From Fimbriimonadaceae bacterium (GTDB lineage Bacteria; Armatimonadota; Fimbriimonadia; Fimbriimonadales; Fimbriimonadaceae): DNA of 64,000 nt. The stretch lies in assembly GCA_019454125.1 (NCBI GenBank), contig CP075365.1, positions 186,001 through 250,000 on the forward strand, in the 5' to 3' direction. Under the pieces are notes generated by a model, which was not told the origin of the DNA, ran no database searches, and worked only from the letters and a program-made list of their open reading frames with translations. Below are positions 35,750 through 44,100 of this stretch, piece after piece. Positions within the stretch are counted from its first letter, which is position 1; each line of letters begins with the position of its first letter. The position numbers and the translations under genes are program-made.

Positions 35750-36274
35750 GTGAAGACCATCCGGGGCAAGACCCCGCTCCGCAACCTCTTCCGAGAGCAC
35801 AGCCGCCTGAACCCGCCCCGTCGCGAACTCGCTTTCTTGCTCCAGGATTGGGACGACGGCTACAACGTCGGCGGCCTTTTTCGCACCGCTGAGGCGCTCG
35901 GCGCGGTCGAGGTCGTCATGAGCGGCCACACCCCGACCCCGCCAGACCCGCTCATCGAGCGGACCAGCATGGGCCAGCACCGCCGCGTCCCCTGGCGCCA
36001 CTTCGCTGGCCACGAGGAGGCCGCGCTCGCCCTCTTGGCATCGGGCTGGACCCTTGTCGCGGTCGAGATCGCAGAGGACGCCGTCAGTTACCGCGACTTC
36101 GCCTTCCCTCCCCGCACCGCCCTCGTCCTCGGCAATGAGGCGAACGGAGTCTACGGCAACGTGTTGAAGCACTGTGCGGGGGCGGTCTTCATCCCGATGT
36201 ACGGCAAGGGCCGCAGCCTGAACGTTCAGGTCGCCGCCGCCGTGGTCGGATACCATGCGTTGCTCTCTGACTAG
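35750..36274 (+). CDS. SpoU/TrmH-family RNA methyltransferase
   Basis: SPOUT-fold 2'-O-methyltransferase of 174 residues without a substrate-binding N-terminal domain, like TrmL-sized enzymes. Motif 1 is NVGGLFRTAEALG, motif 2 ALVLGNEANGVYGNVLKHC and motif 3 VFIPMYGKGRSLNVQVAAAV; the usual motif-3 Asn is present. Start GTG 35750. The RNA target, tRNA or rRNA, cannot be inferred. It lies between polysaccharide genes without obvious link to them. The 228 nt before it hold no visible gene. Confidence 0.88.
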   Translation: MKTIRGKTPLRNLFREHSRLNPPRRELAFLLQDWDDGYNVGGLFRTAEALGAVEVVMSGHTPTPPDPLIERTSMGQHRRVPWRHFAGHEEAALALLASGWTLVAVEIAEDAVSYRDFAFPPRTALVLGNEANGVYGNVLKHCAGAVFIPMYGKGRSLNVQVAAAVVGYHALLSD

Positions 36275-36358
36275 CCCCCCTAAGCCGCAGGCGGTTGCGC
36301 CCGGCAATCTTGTCGCGGCCGCACGGTGCCTGATGCCGCATGGCCCGACAGCCTGCGC

Positions 36359-37135
36359 CTACGGGGTCGGGGCGGGCTCGGAGATGGGGGTGACGACCGC
36401 GTGGCGCGGCGTCAAGGACGTCACCACCTCGTCGCTCCCAGGGGGCGGGGTGGGCAAGAGGGGCTGGCTGCGGGCGGCGACCTCGACGAGCGCCGCGTCA
36501 GCGCCCTTCTTGCGCAGCAGGCGTTGCACGCCGGCCCGGGCGGCGGGCTTGTTCAGCACCGCCATCGCCGTCAGCCAGATGACGCGGAAGTAGACGTCCA
36601 CCGTGCGGTGGCGCAGGGTGAAGAGGGCGAGGCGGCTCTTCCAGGGACGGATGAGCTGGTTGTAGGCGAGGTCGGGGTCGGACTGGCCAGCCAGAATCTC
36701 GCCCTCGTCGCTAAACGTGATGCTGGCGAGGTCGGTGATGCCCGGCAGCACGGTGAGCATCTCCCGCTCGGCATCGGTGTAAAGGTCGACGTCCGCGCGG
36801 ACTTGGGGGCGCGGCCCCACCAGGCTCATCTCGCCGACGAGCACGTTCCATAGCTGGGTCAGTTCGTCCAGCTTGAACTTGCGGATCAACTGGCCGATCG
36901 GCGTGATGCGCCGGTCACCGCTCGCGGTGGAATTCACCCCGGACTTGTCCGCGTTCACGACCATGCTGCGAAGCTTCACCATCGTGAACGTGCCCCCGCC
37001 CCGCGCCACCCGCGGCGCCAAGTAAAACGGCGACTTGCGGTCTTGTGCCCAGACCAGCACCATAAAAACGAGCAAGACCGGGCTGAGCAAGACCAACCCG
37101 ATGGCGGCGAGGAGAAAGTCGATGAGGCGCAACAT
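36359..37135 (-). CDS. Undecaprenyl-phosphate sugar phosphotransferase (WcaJ/PglC type)
   Basis: Initiating enzyme of surface glycan assembly, transferring a sugar-1-phosphate to undecaprenyl phosphate; 258 residues, the single-TM PglC-like size. An N-terminal hydrophobic helix (3-26) is followed by the bacterial sugar-transferase core: KLRSM, KFKLDELTQLWNVLVGEMSL and the family signature SLVGPRPQ. The C-terminal 60 residues are Pro/Arg-rich and disordered. ATG 37135 begins at the hydrophobic helix (LRLIDFLLAAIG), and earlier in-frame codons overlap the transketolase gene. It probably starts repeat-unit synthesis for the whole locus. Confidence 0.92.
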   Translation of the reverse strand: MLRLIDFLLAAIGLVLLSPVLLVFMVLVWAQDRKSPFYLAPRVARGGGTFTMVKLRSMVVNADKSGVNSTASGDRRITPIGQLIRKFKLDELTQLWNVLVGEMSLVGPRPQVRADVDLYTDAEREMLTVLPGITDLASITFSDEGEILAGQSDPDLAYNQLIRPWKSRLALFTLRHRTVDVYFRVIWLTAMAVLNKPAARAGVQRLLRKKGADAALVEVAARSQPLLPTPPPGSDEVVTSLTPRHAVVTPISEPAPTP

Positions 37136-37151
37136 GGGCTGTTTACGAATG

Positions 37152-38096
37152 CTAGACGCTTGCCGCCTCCCTCTTGCCTCTCGCCAAGGCATGGCGGGCC
37201 GCCGCGACGATTGCCTCCGCGTCCATCTGATAGTACTTGCGCAGGTAGGTTTGGGAGCCGACCACGCTGCTATAGCCCGCCCGGAGGGCGACCCGGCCAA
37301 AGGCCCGGGGGGAGCAGCCTTCGTCCAAAAGGACTTCGGCGACAGCGCCGCCTAAGCCGCCCGCCAGGCCGTGCTCTTCGACCGTCACCACGCCGCCCGT
37401 CTCGCGCGCAGCCCGCACAAGGGCCTCGCGGTCGATCGGGACCAGTGTGTGGAGGCTCAAGACCCGGCATTGGACGCCCTGCCCGGCCAGCGTCTCCGCC
37501 GCGACTAAGACCTCCTCCATAATCCCCCCGCACGTCACAAGGGTCAGGTCCGCGCCCTCTCGGAAGACGCGCGCCTTGCCCAGTTCGAACGCCGGTGCGG
37601 CAGCAGGCTCGGGGGCGGCAGACTTGTCCAGTCGCAGGTAGCAGGTGCCGGGAGCGGCGACAATCGCCTTCGTAGCGGCGGCCGTCTCGTGAAGCGTGCA
37701 GGGGGCGACCACGGTGACGCCCGGAAGGGCGCGCATGATGGCGAGGTCCTCGGTCGCGTGGTGGCTCATCCCTAGCGAACCGTAACTGAAGCCGCCACCG
37801 ATGCTCACGACCTTGACGTTCGCCTCGTGATAGGCGGCGTCGTTGCGGATCATCTCCAGGCAGCGCAGGATCGGAAAGTTGGCGATGGAGTAGGTGAAGA
37901 CGACCCTGCCCTCAAGGGCGAGGCCCGCGGCCAGCATCGTCATGTTCTGTTCGGCCACGCCGGCGTTCAAGAACTGGCGCGGACGCTCCTCGGCGAACTT
38001 TGTCAGCACTCCGAAGCCGAGGTCGCCCGTGATCAGCATAATGCGGTCGTCCTGCTCGGCCGCAGCCGTGAGGGCGGCGATAAAGGTGTCACGCAT
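37152..38096 (-). CDS. Split transketolase, C-terminal (pyrimidine-binding) subunit
   Basis: Thiamine-diphosphate enzyme subunit of 314 residues. The pyrimidine domain begins TFIAALTAAAEQDDRI and has NAGVAEQNMTMLAAGLAL with the conserved Glu that activates the cofactor. A transketolase C-terminal domain covers about 190-300. The start overlaps the N-terminal subunit gene by 8 nt. Split transketolases inside polysaccharide clusters are thought to make or transfer two-carbon units for unusual sugars, but here that is only inferred from context. Confidence 0.9.
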   Translation of the reverse strand: MRDTFIAALTAAAEQDDRIMLITGDLGFGVLTKFAEERPRQFLNAGVAEQNMTMLAAGLALEGRVVFTYSIANFPILRCLEMIRNDAAYHEANVKVVSIGGGFSYGSLGMSHHATEDLAIMRALPGVTVVAPCTLHETAAATKAIVAAPGTCYLRLDKSAAPEPAAAPAFELGKARVFREGADLTLVTCGGIMEEVLVAAETLAGQGVQCRVLSLHTLVPIDREALVRAARETGGVVTVEEHGLAGGLGGAVAEVLLDEGCSPRAFGRVALRAGYSSVVGSQTYLRKYYQMDAEAIVAAARHALARGKREAASV

Positions 38097-38925
38097 GGGC
38101 GCCCAGCTCCTTGAGGGCTGCCTCGTATTCCTCGCCTTGGGGCGTGCGGTAATGCCAGAGAACCGTGTTCTCCATGAAGCTCACACCCTTGCCCTTTATG
38201 GTGTGGGCGATGACGACCTTCGGCCTTTCGCTCTCGACGGCGAACGCCCTCTTCAGGGCGTCGTGGTCGTGGCCGTCGCATTCCACGACTTCCCAGTGGA
38301 AGGCACGCCACTTGTCGGCGAACGGTTCGAGTTCGAGGGTCTCGCTCACCGGCTTCAGCGACTGGATCTTGTTGTAGTCGATGACGGCGACGAGGTTCGA
38401 CAGGCGATGGTGGCCGGCAAAAAGGATCGCCTCCCAGTTAGACCCCTCGTCGCACTCACCGTCGCTCAGCAAGGCGAACGTCCGCCACGCCAGGGAGTCC
38501 AGCTTAGCGCCATAGGCCATGCCAGCCGCTACCCCGAGCCCGTGGCCAAGCGAGCCGGTCGAGAGCTCGACCCCCGGTATGCCTTTGTGGCTGACGTGGC
38601 CAGAAAGGATGCTCCCATCCTGGTAGTGGGTGGCGAGCGTCTCGAGAGGGAAGAAGCCGGTCTCGGCCAACGCGGCGTAAACGCAGGCGCCTGCGTGGCC
38701 TTTGCTGAGGATAAACCGGTCGCGGCCCGCCCACTTCGGCTCGTCCGGCTTGAGGCGAAGCACCTCGCCATAAAGCACCGCGACAATGTCCGCCATGGAA
38801 AGGCACGCCCCCACGTGGGACGACTTTCCCAGGTGGGTCATGCGCACGACATGACGCCGCAAGCGAAGGGCAAGCTCTTCGGTGGTGGCGGCACGGTCGG
38901 GTGCGGCGAAGCGGCTGCCGGGCAC
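38089..38925 (-). CDS. Split transketolase, N-terminal (ThDP-binding) subunit
   Basis: ThDP-binding half of a two-gene transketolase, 278 residues. His-containing HLGKSSHVGACLSM, GHAGACVYAAL, STGSLGHGLGVAAGMAYG and the ThDP motif GDGE-like DGECDEGSNWE with Asn of NKIQS follow the family order. GTG 38925 is chosen because a perfect TATAAT lies 8 nt upstream, while the TTG at 38931 would fall 2 nt after the -10 box. The 3' end overlaps the C-subunit gene, so both form one enzyme. It lies between wbpE and the sugar phosphotransferase gene. Confidence 0.9.
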   Translation of the reverse strand: MPGSRFAAPDRAATTEELALRLRRHVVRMTHLGKSSHVGACLSMADIVAVLYGEVLRLKPDEPKWAGRDRFILSKGHAGACVYAALAETGFFPLETLATHYQDGSILSGHVSHKGIPGVELSTGSLGHGLGVAAGMAYGAKLDSLAWRTFALLSDGECDEGSNWEAILFAGHHRLSNLVAVIDYNKIQSLKPVSETLELEPFADKWRAFHWEVVECDGHDHDALKRAFAVESERPKVVIAHTIKGKGVSFMENTVLWHYRTPQGEEYEAALKELGAHA

Positions 38926-38933
38926 GATCAAGG

Positions 38934-38939
38934 ATTATA
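38934..38939 (-). promoter_or_regulatory. Consensus -10 box, leaderless type (split transketolase)
   Basis: TATAAT on the minus strand, 8 nt before the GTG at 38925. It is the best -10 match in the window and sets the start codon. No convincing -35. Confidence 0.55.
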
Positions 38940-39001
38940 ACGGTCCAGCGCCCGGCAACGGGAGTCCCCAGGTCGCAAACTTCCCAGTCTGGGGTTCACT
39001 G

Positions 39002-39236
39002 GGCCCTCCCCCTGACCCCCTCCCCAAGCCTGGGGAGGGGGTTTGCTTTCGCCACGTGCAACTCACTTGGCGCAACTCCACACCTGTGGAGCGGAAGCCC
39101 CTCCCCCTGACCCCCTCCCCAAGCTTGGGGAGGGGATTGCTTTCGCCACGGAACGTACAAGTCACTTGGCGCACCGCCACACCTGGAGCCGGGGGCCCCT
39201 CCCCCTGACCCCCTCCCCAAGCTTGGGGAGGGGGGA
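39002..39236. repeat. Three-unit tandem array of GC-rich palindromic repeat (family 1)
   Basis: Three hairpins of consensus CCCTCCCCCTGACCCCCTCC followed by CCAAGC(T/C)TGGGGAGGGG occur at about 39003-39041, 39098-39135 and 39196-39236. The linkers share TGCTTTCGCCACG, CACTTGGCGCA and CCACACCTG, giving a unit of about 95 nt. The array lies between wbpE and the transketolase gene, both transcribed leftward. Other copies of the hairpin are at 42311-42352 and 55037-55078. Confidence 0.85.
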
Positions 39237-39262
39237 TTCGATGCGGCGCCCGGTGGCTAACT

Positions 39263-40390
39263 TTACCGACCGTAAAACTCGCGGACCTTCGCGACGACGT
39301 AACGCACATCGTCGTCGCTGACGAAGAGGTTGCAGGGAAGCAACAGGCAGCGCTCGAAAAGACGCTCGGTCCGAGGAAGGGAGACGTCGAAACCGAGGCC
39401 TTGGAACTGGTGCACGGGCTTGCCCCCCCATTGCACCAGGGTGCCGATGCCTTGCTCCTTCAGGAAGATGCGGAGATCGTCGCGCCGCTCCGCCTCGACC
39501 TCGTAGTTCTGGTACACGTCGAAGTGGTCGGGGTCGCTATCCGGTGCTGGCGGGAGAGCCACCTCGGCGAGGTCGCCAAGGCCCTCTTGGTAGAGCGCGG
39601 CGACCTCGCGCCGGCGGGCGACGGTCTTGTCGTAGTCGCGGAACTGAAGGTGCAGAATCGCGGCCTGGACGTTGTCCAAGCGAAAGTTGAAGCCCCACTG
39701 GACGACCTCGCCTGTCTTCTCGTCGCGGCCGTGGTCGCGGAAGAGGCGCGCCTTGCGGGCGACGGCGTCGTCGTCCGTCACGATCGCACCGCCGTCGCCA
39801 AAACAGCCGAGGATCTTCGCGGGATAAAAACTGAAGGTGCCGGCCACGCCGAACGTGCCCGCATGCTTGCCCTTATACTTCGAACCCAGCGCCTGGGCGC
39901 TGTCTTCGACGATGGCGAGGCCGTGCTCGGCCGCGATTTCCAGGATCGGGTCGAACGCGCAAGTCCGACCGTTCAGCGAGACAGGCATGATCGCCTTGGT
40001 GCGCTTGGTGACGGCCGCGCGGACCGCCTCGGCGTCGATCAAGTGGTCGACGCCACATTCGACCGGCACCGGCGTCGCCCCACACCAATGGATCGAAGAA
40101 GGCGAGGCCACGAAGGTGTGCGACGGGAAGATCACCTCGTCGCCGGGGCCGACGCCCGCGCACTTAAGCGCCACAATCAGCGCGTCGGTACAGTTCGACA
40201 TACCGATCGCGTGCTTCACGCCGAGGTAGTCGGCCAGCGCCCGCTCAAACTCGGTGACGTCCTTTTGCAGGATGAACGCCCCGCGGCGCAGCACCTCCAC
40301 GATCGCCTCCGTGTACTCCTGCTCGCGGTCCGTAAAGAAGCGGTTGTAGGCGAAGAAGGGGACGGTGCGCGTGGCGCTCAGCGTGCTCAT
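39263..40390 (-). CDS. wbpE: PLP-dependent sugar aminotransferase, WbpE/DegT-like
   Basis: Aminotransferase of the DegT/DnrJ/EryC1 family, 375 residues, predicted to aminate the 3-keto sugar made by the WbpB-like enzyme. PLP-site features: NCTDALIVALKCAG, the Asp/His in IVEDSAQALGSKYKGK, and the Schiff-base Lys in TFSFYPAKILGCFGDGG. The N-terminus TVPFFAYNRFFTDRE supports ATG 40390; TATCCT 12 nt upstream is a plausible -10 box. Longer frames upstream run antisense through the next gene. A repeat array follows downstream. Confidence 0.88.
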   Translation of the reverse strand: MSTLSATRTVPFFAYNRFFTDREQEYTEAIVEVLRRGAFILQKDVTEFERALADYLGVKHAIGMSNCTDALIVALKCAGVGPGDEVIFPSHTFVASPSSIHWCGATPVPVECGVDHLIDAEAVRAAVTKRTKAIMPVSLNGRTCAFDPILEIAAEHGLAIVEDSAQALGSKYKGKHAGTFGVAGTFSFYPAKILGCFGDGGAIVTDDDAVARKARLFRDHGRDEKTGEVVQWGFNFRLDNVQAAILHLQFRDYDKTVARRREVAALYQEGLGDLAEVALPPAPDSDPDHFDVYQNYEVEAERRDDLRIFLKEQGIGTLVQWGGKPVHQFQGLGFDVSLPRTERLFERCLLLPCNLFVSDDDVRYVVAKVREFYGR

Positions 40391-40427
40391 AGCGGTCTTC
40401 CCAGGATACCTTTGGCCGGCTCGGCGC

Positions 40428-40988
40428 TCAGACGCCGTGCATGTCGTTCGTGACGCAGACCAGGCGCCACGCTCCATACTGGTCGCGCTTCCAGACCAGC
40501 ACGAGAGTCCACCAGTCCAAGTTGCCGTACTGCTCGGACCCCGCGTAGTGGTACTCCACGAACTGGCGGCCCGGATAGACCGAGGCCCAGTTGCTCGTGT
40601 GGTGGGCGGTGCGCAAGCGGATGTTCTCGCCGACCGTGATGTCCGCCGCGCTGAAGTCCCGCTTCCAGACGAACTGCGGGAAGTAGTCCCGGAAGGTGCC
40701 CCGGATCGGGTCGCCCGTGCCGTCAAACCTGCCCCACGTCCTCACCGTTTGGTTAGCCAAGAGGCTGCGGGTCTGGTCTGGACTGAAGACATGATCCGCC
40801 GAAGTGAGATAGGGATAGGGCGCGAACCGCAGACCGAGCGACGGGTGGGCGAAGAACGCGACCGTCGCCATGTCCCTTTCGCGGAGCGCGCGAACGACGG
40901 CGTCCGAACAAGAACGGACGATGCTGGCCGGCACGGCGGGCCCCTCTTGGGCTTGCGCCATGCCACAGAAAGCGACCAATGACACCAT
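40428..40988 (-). CDS. Secreted hypothetical protein
   Basis: A 186-residue protein with signal peptide about 1-14 (SLVAFCGMAQAQ). Motifs LRFAPYPYLTSADHVFSPDQ, WGRFDGTGDP and LDWWTLVLVWKRD resemble a small extracytoplasmic domain found in Bacillus-type lipoproteins (consensus like VRFSPY, D-x-VF, W-x-x-L-x-LVFE). I do not know its function. It lies between wbpE and the DUF2142-like gene and has no clear ribosome site. Confidence 0.6.
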   Translation of the reverse strand: MVSLVAFCGMAQAQEGPAVPASIVRSCSDAVVRALRERDMATVAFFAHPSLGLRFAPYPYLTSADHVFSPDQTRSLLANQTVRTWGRFDGTGDPIRGTFRDYFPQFVWKRDFSAADITVGENIRLRTAHHTSNWASVYPGRQFVEYHYAGSEQYGNLDWWTLVLVWKRDQYGAWRLVCVTNDMHGV

Positions 40989-41024
40989 AACCGCGATTCT
41001 GGCACGCCGACCACGGCCCCGGAG

Positions 41025-41030
41025 TAATCT
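41025..41030 (+). promoter_or_regulatory. -10 element, leaderless type (membrane protein)
   Basis: TAATCT, 9 nt before the GTG at 41040; no ribosome site is present. Confidence 0.4.
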
Positions 41031-41039
41031 CTCCCCTTA

Positions 41040-42293
41040 GTGAGGGGAAGGAACTGGGAGGCGGCGACCCTGGCCGCCCTGGGCGCGCTCATGGCCCTCG
41101 CCTATGCCTTCACCAACCCCCCGTTCGAGGCGCCCGACGAACCTGGCCACGTCGCCTATGTCAACTTTGTCGCACGGACGGGCCGCTGGCCCGATCTGAA
41201 CAAAGAGTCGGGGAGGGTCGACATGGGGCACCACCATCCCCTTGCCTACTTCCTCTATGCGGGGGCGTTGCGACTGGTGGAACCCGACGGGCAGATCGAC
41301 TTCCACCTCCTTCCCCGTCAGAACCCGCTTCCTCGACGGTTCGTGAACCCGGGCGAAAGCTTCGCCACTGCGAGCGACCTACGCGCGTTCCTCGTGCTTC
41401 GCGCCCTCGGCGCGGTGGCAATGGGACTAACCATTTGGTTGACATATTTGGCCGCGCGGCTCTGGTCGGGACGGCGGGCAGCCCTTCTTGCAGCGAGCCT
41501 GGTTGCGTTTCTGCCCCAGTTCGAGTTCGTCTGCGGGGCCGTCAGCAACGACCCGTGGGTCGCGCTCGCGGGGGCGGGGGCGACCTATGGCGCCCTGCGA
41601 TGGTCGCGGGGCAAGCCCCACCACTGGGGCTGGTGGGCGGCCGCGGCCGTTCTCGTGAAAAAATCTGCCTTTGTCCTTCTGCCCGTAGGGCTCCTCGCCG
41701 CGTTGCTCGCGCCAAGTCGGGGCCGGAGCGGGGCATGGCGGGCGTTCGTGCCCGCGGGCCTCGCCGCCGCCCTCGTCCTCACCCGCAACGCCGTGCTCTA
41801 TCGCGACCCCAGCGCCAACGCGGTGGAGGCTTCGCTTTACGCCGAGCTTGTCAAGCCGAAGACGCTCTTCGAACCCTACTTCCGCGAGGAGTTCCCACGC
41901 ATCACCGCCAACTCGTTCTTCGGACACTTCGGCTGGATGTCGCTGGAACTGCCAGGGCGGCTGATCGCGCTCGTTGCCCTGCCCTGGATGGTGGGGCTGC
42001 TCGCCAGCCTCGTGACCGCGGTTCTCCCGAAGAGGCGGCGGATTCGCCGCGGGGTCTTGCTGCTCGCGGCGAGTTTCCTCTTCATGGTCGGCGGGGTGCT
42101 CTATTACAACCTCTCCTACACCCAGCCTCAGGGGAGGCTGCTTTTCCCCGCCCTCTCGGCCCTGGCCGTCCTCTCGGGAATCGGCTGGGCGAGCCTCGCC
42201 AGGTTCCTTCCAAAGTCGCTCGTGTGGCTCGTGCCCCTCGCCTCCGCGGCCACGGCATTGGCCGCGCTCTTCTTCAACCTCCGCGCGAGTTAA
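41040..42293 (+). CDS. Polytopic membrane protein, DUF2142 / GT-C glycosyltransferase-like
   Basis: A 417-residue integral membrane protein with about 10 helices. After TM1 the loop has NPPFEAPDEPGHVAYVNFV, with an acidic pair on the periplasmic side as in DUF2142 and other GT-C enzymes, followed by HHHPLAYFL. GT-C proteins use lipid-linked sugars as donors. A role in decorating or ligating the surface glycan is inferred from context. It starts at GTG 41040 behind a leaderless-type -10. The convergent GNAT gene is about 100 nt downstream with a hairpin between. Confidence 0.75.
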   Translation: MRGRNWEAATLAALGALMALAYAFTNPPFEAPDEPGHVAYVNFVARTGRWPDLNKESGRVDMGHHHPLAYFLYAGALRLVEPDGQIDFHLLPRQNPLPRRFVNPGESFATASDLRAFLVLRALGAVAMGLTIWLTYLAARLWSGRRAALLAASLVAFLPQFEFVCGAVSNDPWVALAGAGATYGALRWSRGKPHHWGWWAAAAVLVKKSAFVLLPVGLLAALLAPSRGRSGAWRAFVPAGLAAALVLTRNAVLYRDPSANAVEASLYAELVKPKTLFEPYFREEFPRITANSFFGHFGWMSLELPGRLIALVALPWMVGLLASLVTAVLPKRRRIRRGVLLLAASFLFMVGGVLYYNLSYTQPQGRLLFPALSALAVLSGIGWASLARFLPKSLVWLVPLASAATALAALFFNLRAS

Positions 42294-42310
42294 AGCCGGG
42301 AGGACTGGCA

Positions 42311-42352
42311 CTCCCCCCTCCCCAGGCTTGGGGAGGGGGCAAGGGGGAGGGG
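42311..42352. repeat. Family 1 palindromic repeat, single copy
   Basis: On the minus strand this reads CCCCCTCCCCCTTGCCCCCT, CCCCAAGCCTGGGGAGGGGG, the same hairpin as in the 39.0-39.2 kb array in the other orientation. It lies between convergent genes and may end transcription from both. Confidence 0.75.
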
Positions 42353-42394
42353 GCGGCGAAGCCGCCGCGTCGGCGTCTCTCCCAATTCACGGGC

Positions 42395-43015
42395 CTAATC
42401 CAGGCCGAAGACGTAGACCCGGCTCGGGGTGCCCTTGTGGACCTCGATCGTGCGAGCCAGGATCGCGCCTCGCTTTTCATAGAACCGCTGGGCAGAGACT
42501 TGCGATTCGCCCGTGACGATGCGGATCTTCGTGACGTCGCGCCTCCGGAACTCCGCGCACAGTTCTTCGAAGAGCCGCCCGCCGACGCCCGTGCCCTGCG
42601 CGCTTGCGCGCACGCAGAAGTTGAGGATCTCCGGTTCCGGCAGGTCGTCGGACTGCTTCTTGCTGGGGTAGAGGAGGGTCTCGACCACGCGCTTCATCCG
42701 CTGAGGGGACAGCAGCTTTGGCGCCAGCGCGACGATCGCGGAAGGGCCCGCCCGACGCGCGAACTCCCTATAGACCGCGCCCGTGTCGATCGCCCCCGCG
42801 ATGAACCCGGCCACCTGGCCCCCCGAAGTGGCCGCAACGACGAACGAACTCGCGGAAGCCGAGAGGGACCGGTACAGGGTGACGAGAAAGCGGTCGCCCA
42901 GCGTGCTCAAGAAGCCCTCGTGGATGGCCTCGCGGTGGATCTCCGCGAGCTGCAAGAAGGTCTCCTCGTTCTCAGAGCCGTCCAGCCGTACCAGCAGCAA
43001 GTCGGTCGAAGTCAT
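42395..43015 (-). CDS. GNAT-family acetyltransferase
   Basis: N-acetyltransferase of 206 residues with the acetyl-CoA loop NFCVRASAQGTGVGGRLFEE (motif A, about 130-150) and a motif B near SAQRFYEKRGA. Its ATG overlaps the stop of the DegT-type aminotransferase gene by 4 nt, so the two are coupled; together they could make an N-acylated amino sugar distinct from the WbpE/WbpD product. It is the last gene of a four-gene leftward operon headed by wbpI. Substrate unknown. Confidence 0.85.
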   Translation of the reverse strand: MTSTDLLLVRLDGSENEETFLQLAEIHREAIHEGFLSTLGDRFLVTLYRSLSASASSFVVAATSGGQVAGFIAGAIDTGAVYREFARRAGPSAIVALAPKLLSPQRMKRVVETLLYPSKKQSDDLPEPEILNFCVRASAQGTGVGGRLFEELCAEFRRRDVTKIRIVTGESQVSAQRFYEKRGAILARTIEVHKGTPSRVYVFGLD

Positions 43016-44100
43016 AGCGAATTGAGCAGGCGAACGACGGCGTCGATGTCTCGGTCGGTGGTCTTCTTGTTCACGGGCAGCGACACGATCTGCCGCGAGA
43101 GTTCTTCCGCGCGCGGGCAGGAACCGGCCTCATAGTGGACCGCAGGCCACGACTCCGGGCCGGCCGGGTGGATCGGCGTCTTGTACCAATCGGCCACCTC
43201 GACCTTCGCCTCCTCAGCCTTGGCGAGCAGCGCTTCTTTGTCCTTCGCGAGCAACGGATAGCGGGCGAACGCGATCTCGCTTTGCTCCGGGAGGCACACC
43301 TGCCCGACCGCGCCGGACTGAATCTCCGCCCGGTAGCGGCCGGCGACGTGGTTGCTGTGGACCAAGACCTCGCCCGCCTCACGGATCTTGCCCAAGAGCC
43401 GCCTGCGGAGCGACCCCGCCATACGGAGGGAGAAGTCCTCCGCCACCTCGCCGGTCGGGTTGTAGTTTCCTTCGGCCGCGCCCGCCCGCGCCAGCTTTTG
43501 GAACGCGCGACGGACCTTCCAGTACGAGGACGGTCGGTAGAGCGCCTCGAACGCGAAGTACTGGAGCTGGATCTTCAGCAGCGACTTGAGAGACGCCTCC
43601 TTCAAGGTCTTATGGTGCTGCGTCAACTTCGCGCGAAGGTCCGCATCGTCAGTCGTGACCGCGCCGCCGATCCCCGCGACGAGCGGCTTGCCCCATTCGA
43701 ACGAATAGAACGAGGCCACCCCGAAGTCTCCGACCGTGCGGCCTTCCAGACGGGAGGCAAACGTGTGGCAGCAATCTTCGATGAGGGGCAGGCCGCCCAT
43801 GACTGCGGCGATCGCGGGAACCCGGGCAGGAATGCCGAAGGTGTGTTGGACGACGACCGCTTTCACTCCGGGGAGTCTCCGGGCGAGGTCTTCGGCGTCC
43901 ATGTTCACCCCGCCAGGCTCGGTATCGATCCAGACCGGGACCGCGCCGGTGGCCATGATGCCTTCCGGCACGGCCAGACAGGTGAAGGCTTGGGTCGCGA
44001 CCCGGTCGCCCGGCCCGATGTCGAGCGCCTTCAAGATCGCGGCGAGGCCCACCCGCCCCCGGTAGTACGTAAGTTCGGCAAGCGATTCGAGCCGGGTCAC
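43012..44100 (-). CDS. DegT/DnrJ/EryC1 aminotransferase, second copy
   Basis: PLP-dependent sugar aminotransferase of 362 residues. The catalytic Lys is in SFYSFEWGKPLVAGIGGAVT; the cofactor-contact motif appears as LIEDCCHTFASRLEGRTVGD. It is diverged from the WbpE-like protein and lacks the classical SGT near the N-terminus (reads RGRVGLAAILKA), so it likely handles a different sugar. It overlaps both the GT4 gene upstream (4 nt) and the GNAT gene downstream (4 nt). Paired with GNAT, a 4-amino or 3-amino acylated sugar is a plausible product. Confidence 0.85.
   Translation of the reverse strand: MTRLESLAELTYYRGRVGLAAILKALDIGPGDRVATQAFTCLAVPEGIMATGAVPVWIDTEPGGVNMDAEDLARRLPGVKAVVVQHTFGIPARVPAIAAVMGGLPLIEDCCHTFASRLEGRTVGDFGVASFYSFEWGKPLVAGIGGAVTTDDADLRAKLTQHHKTLKEASLKSLLKIQLQYFAFEALYRPSSYWKVRRAFQKLARAGAAEGNYNPTGEVAEDFSLRMAGSLRRRLLGKIREAGEVLVHSNHVAGRYRAEIQSGAVGQVCLPEQSEIAFARYPLLAKDKEALLAKAEEAKVEVADWYKTPIHPAGPESWPAVHYEAGSCPRAEELSRQIVSLPVNKKTTDRDIDAVVRLLNSL

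Noticed and set aside
39002-39236. Tandem repeat considered as a CRISPR array
   Set aside because: Only three units, the spacer-like linkers are themselves conserved, and there are no cas genes.
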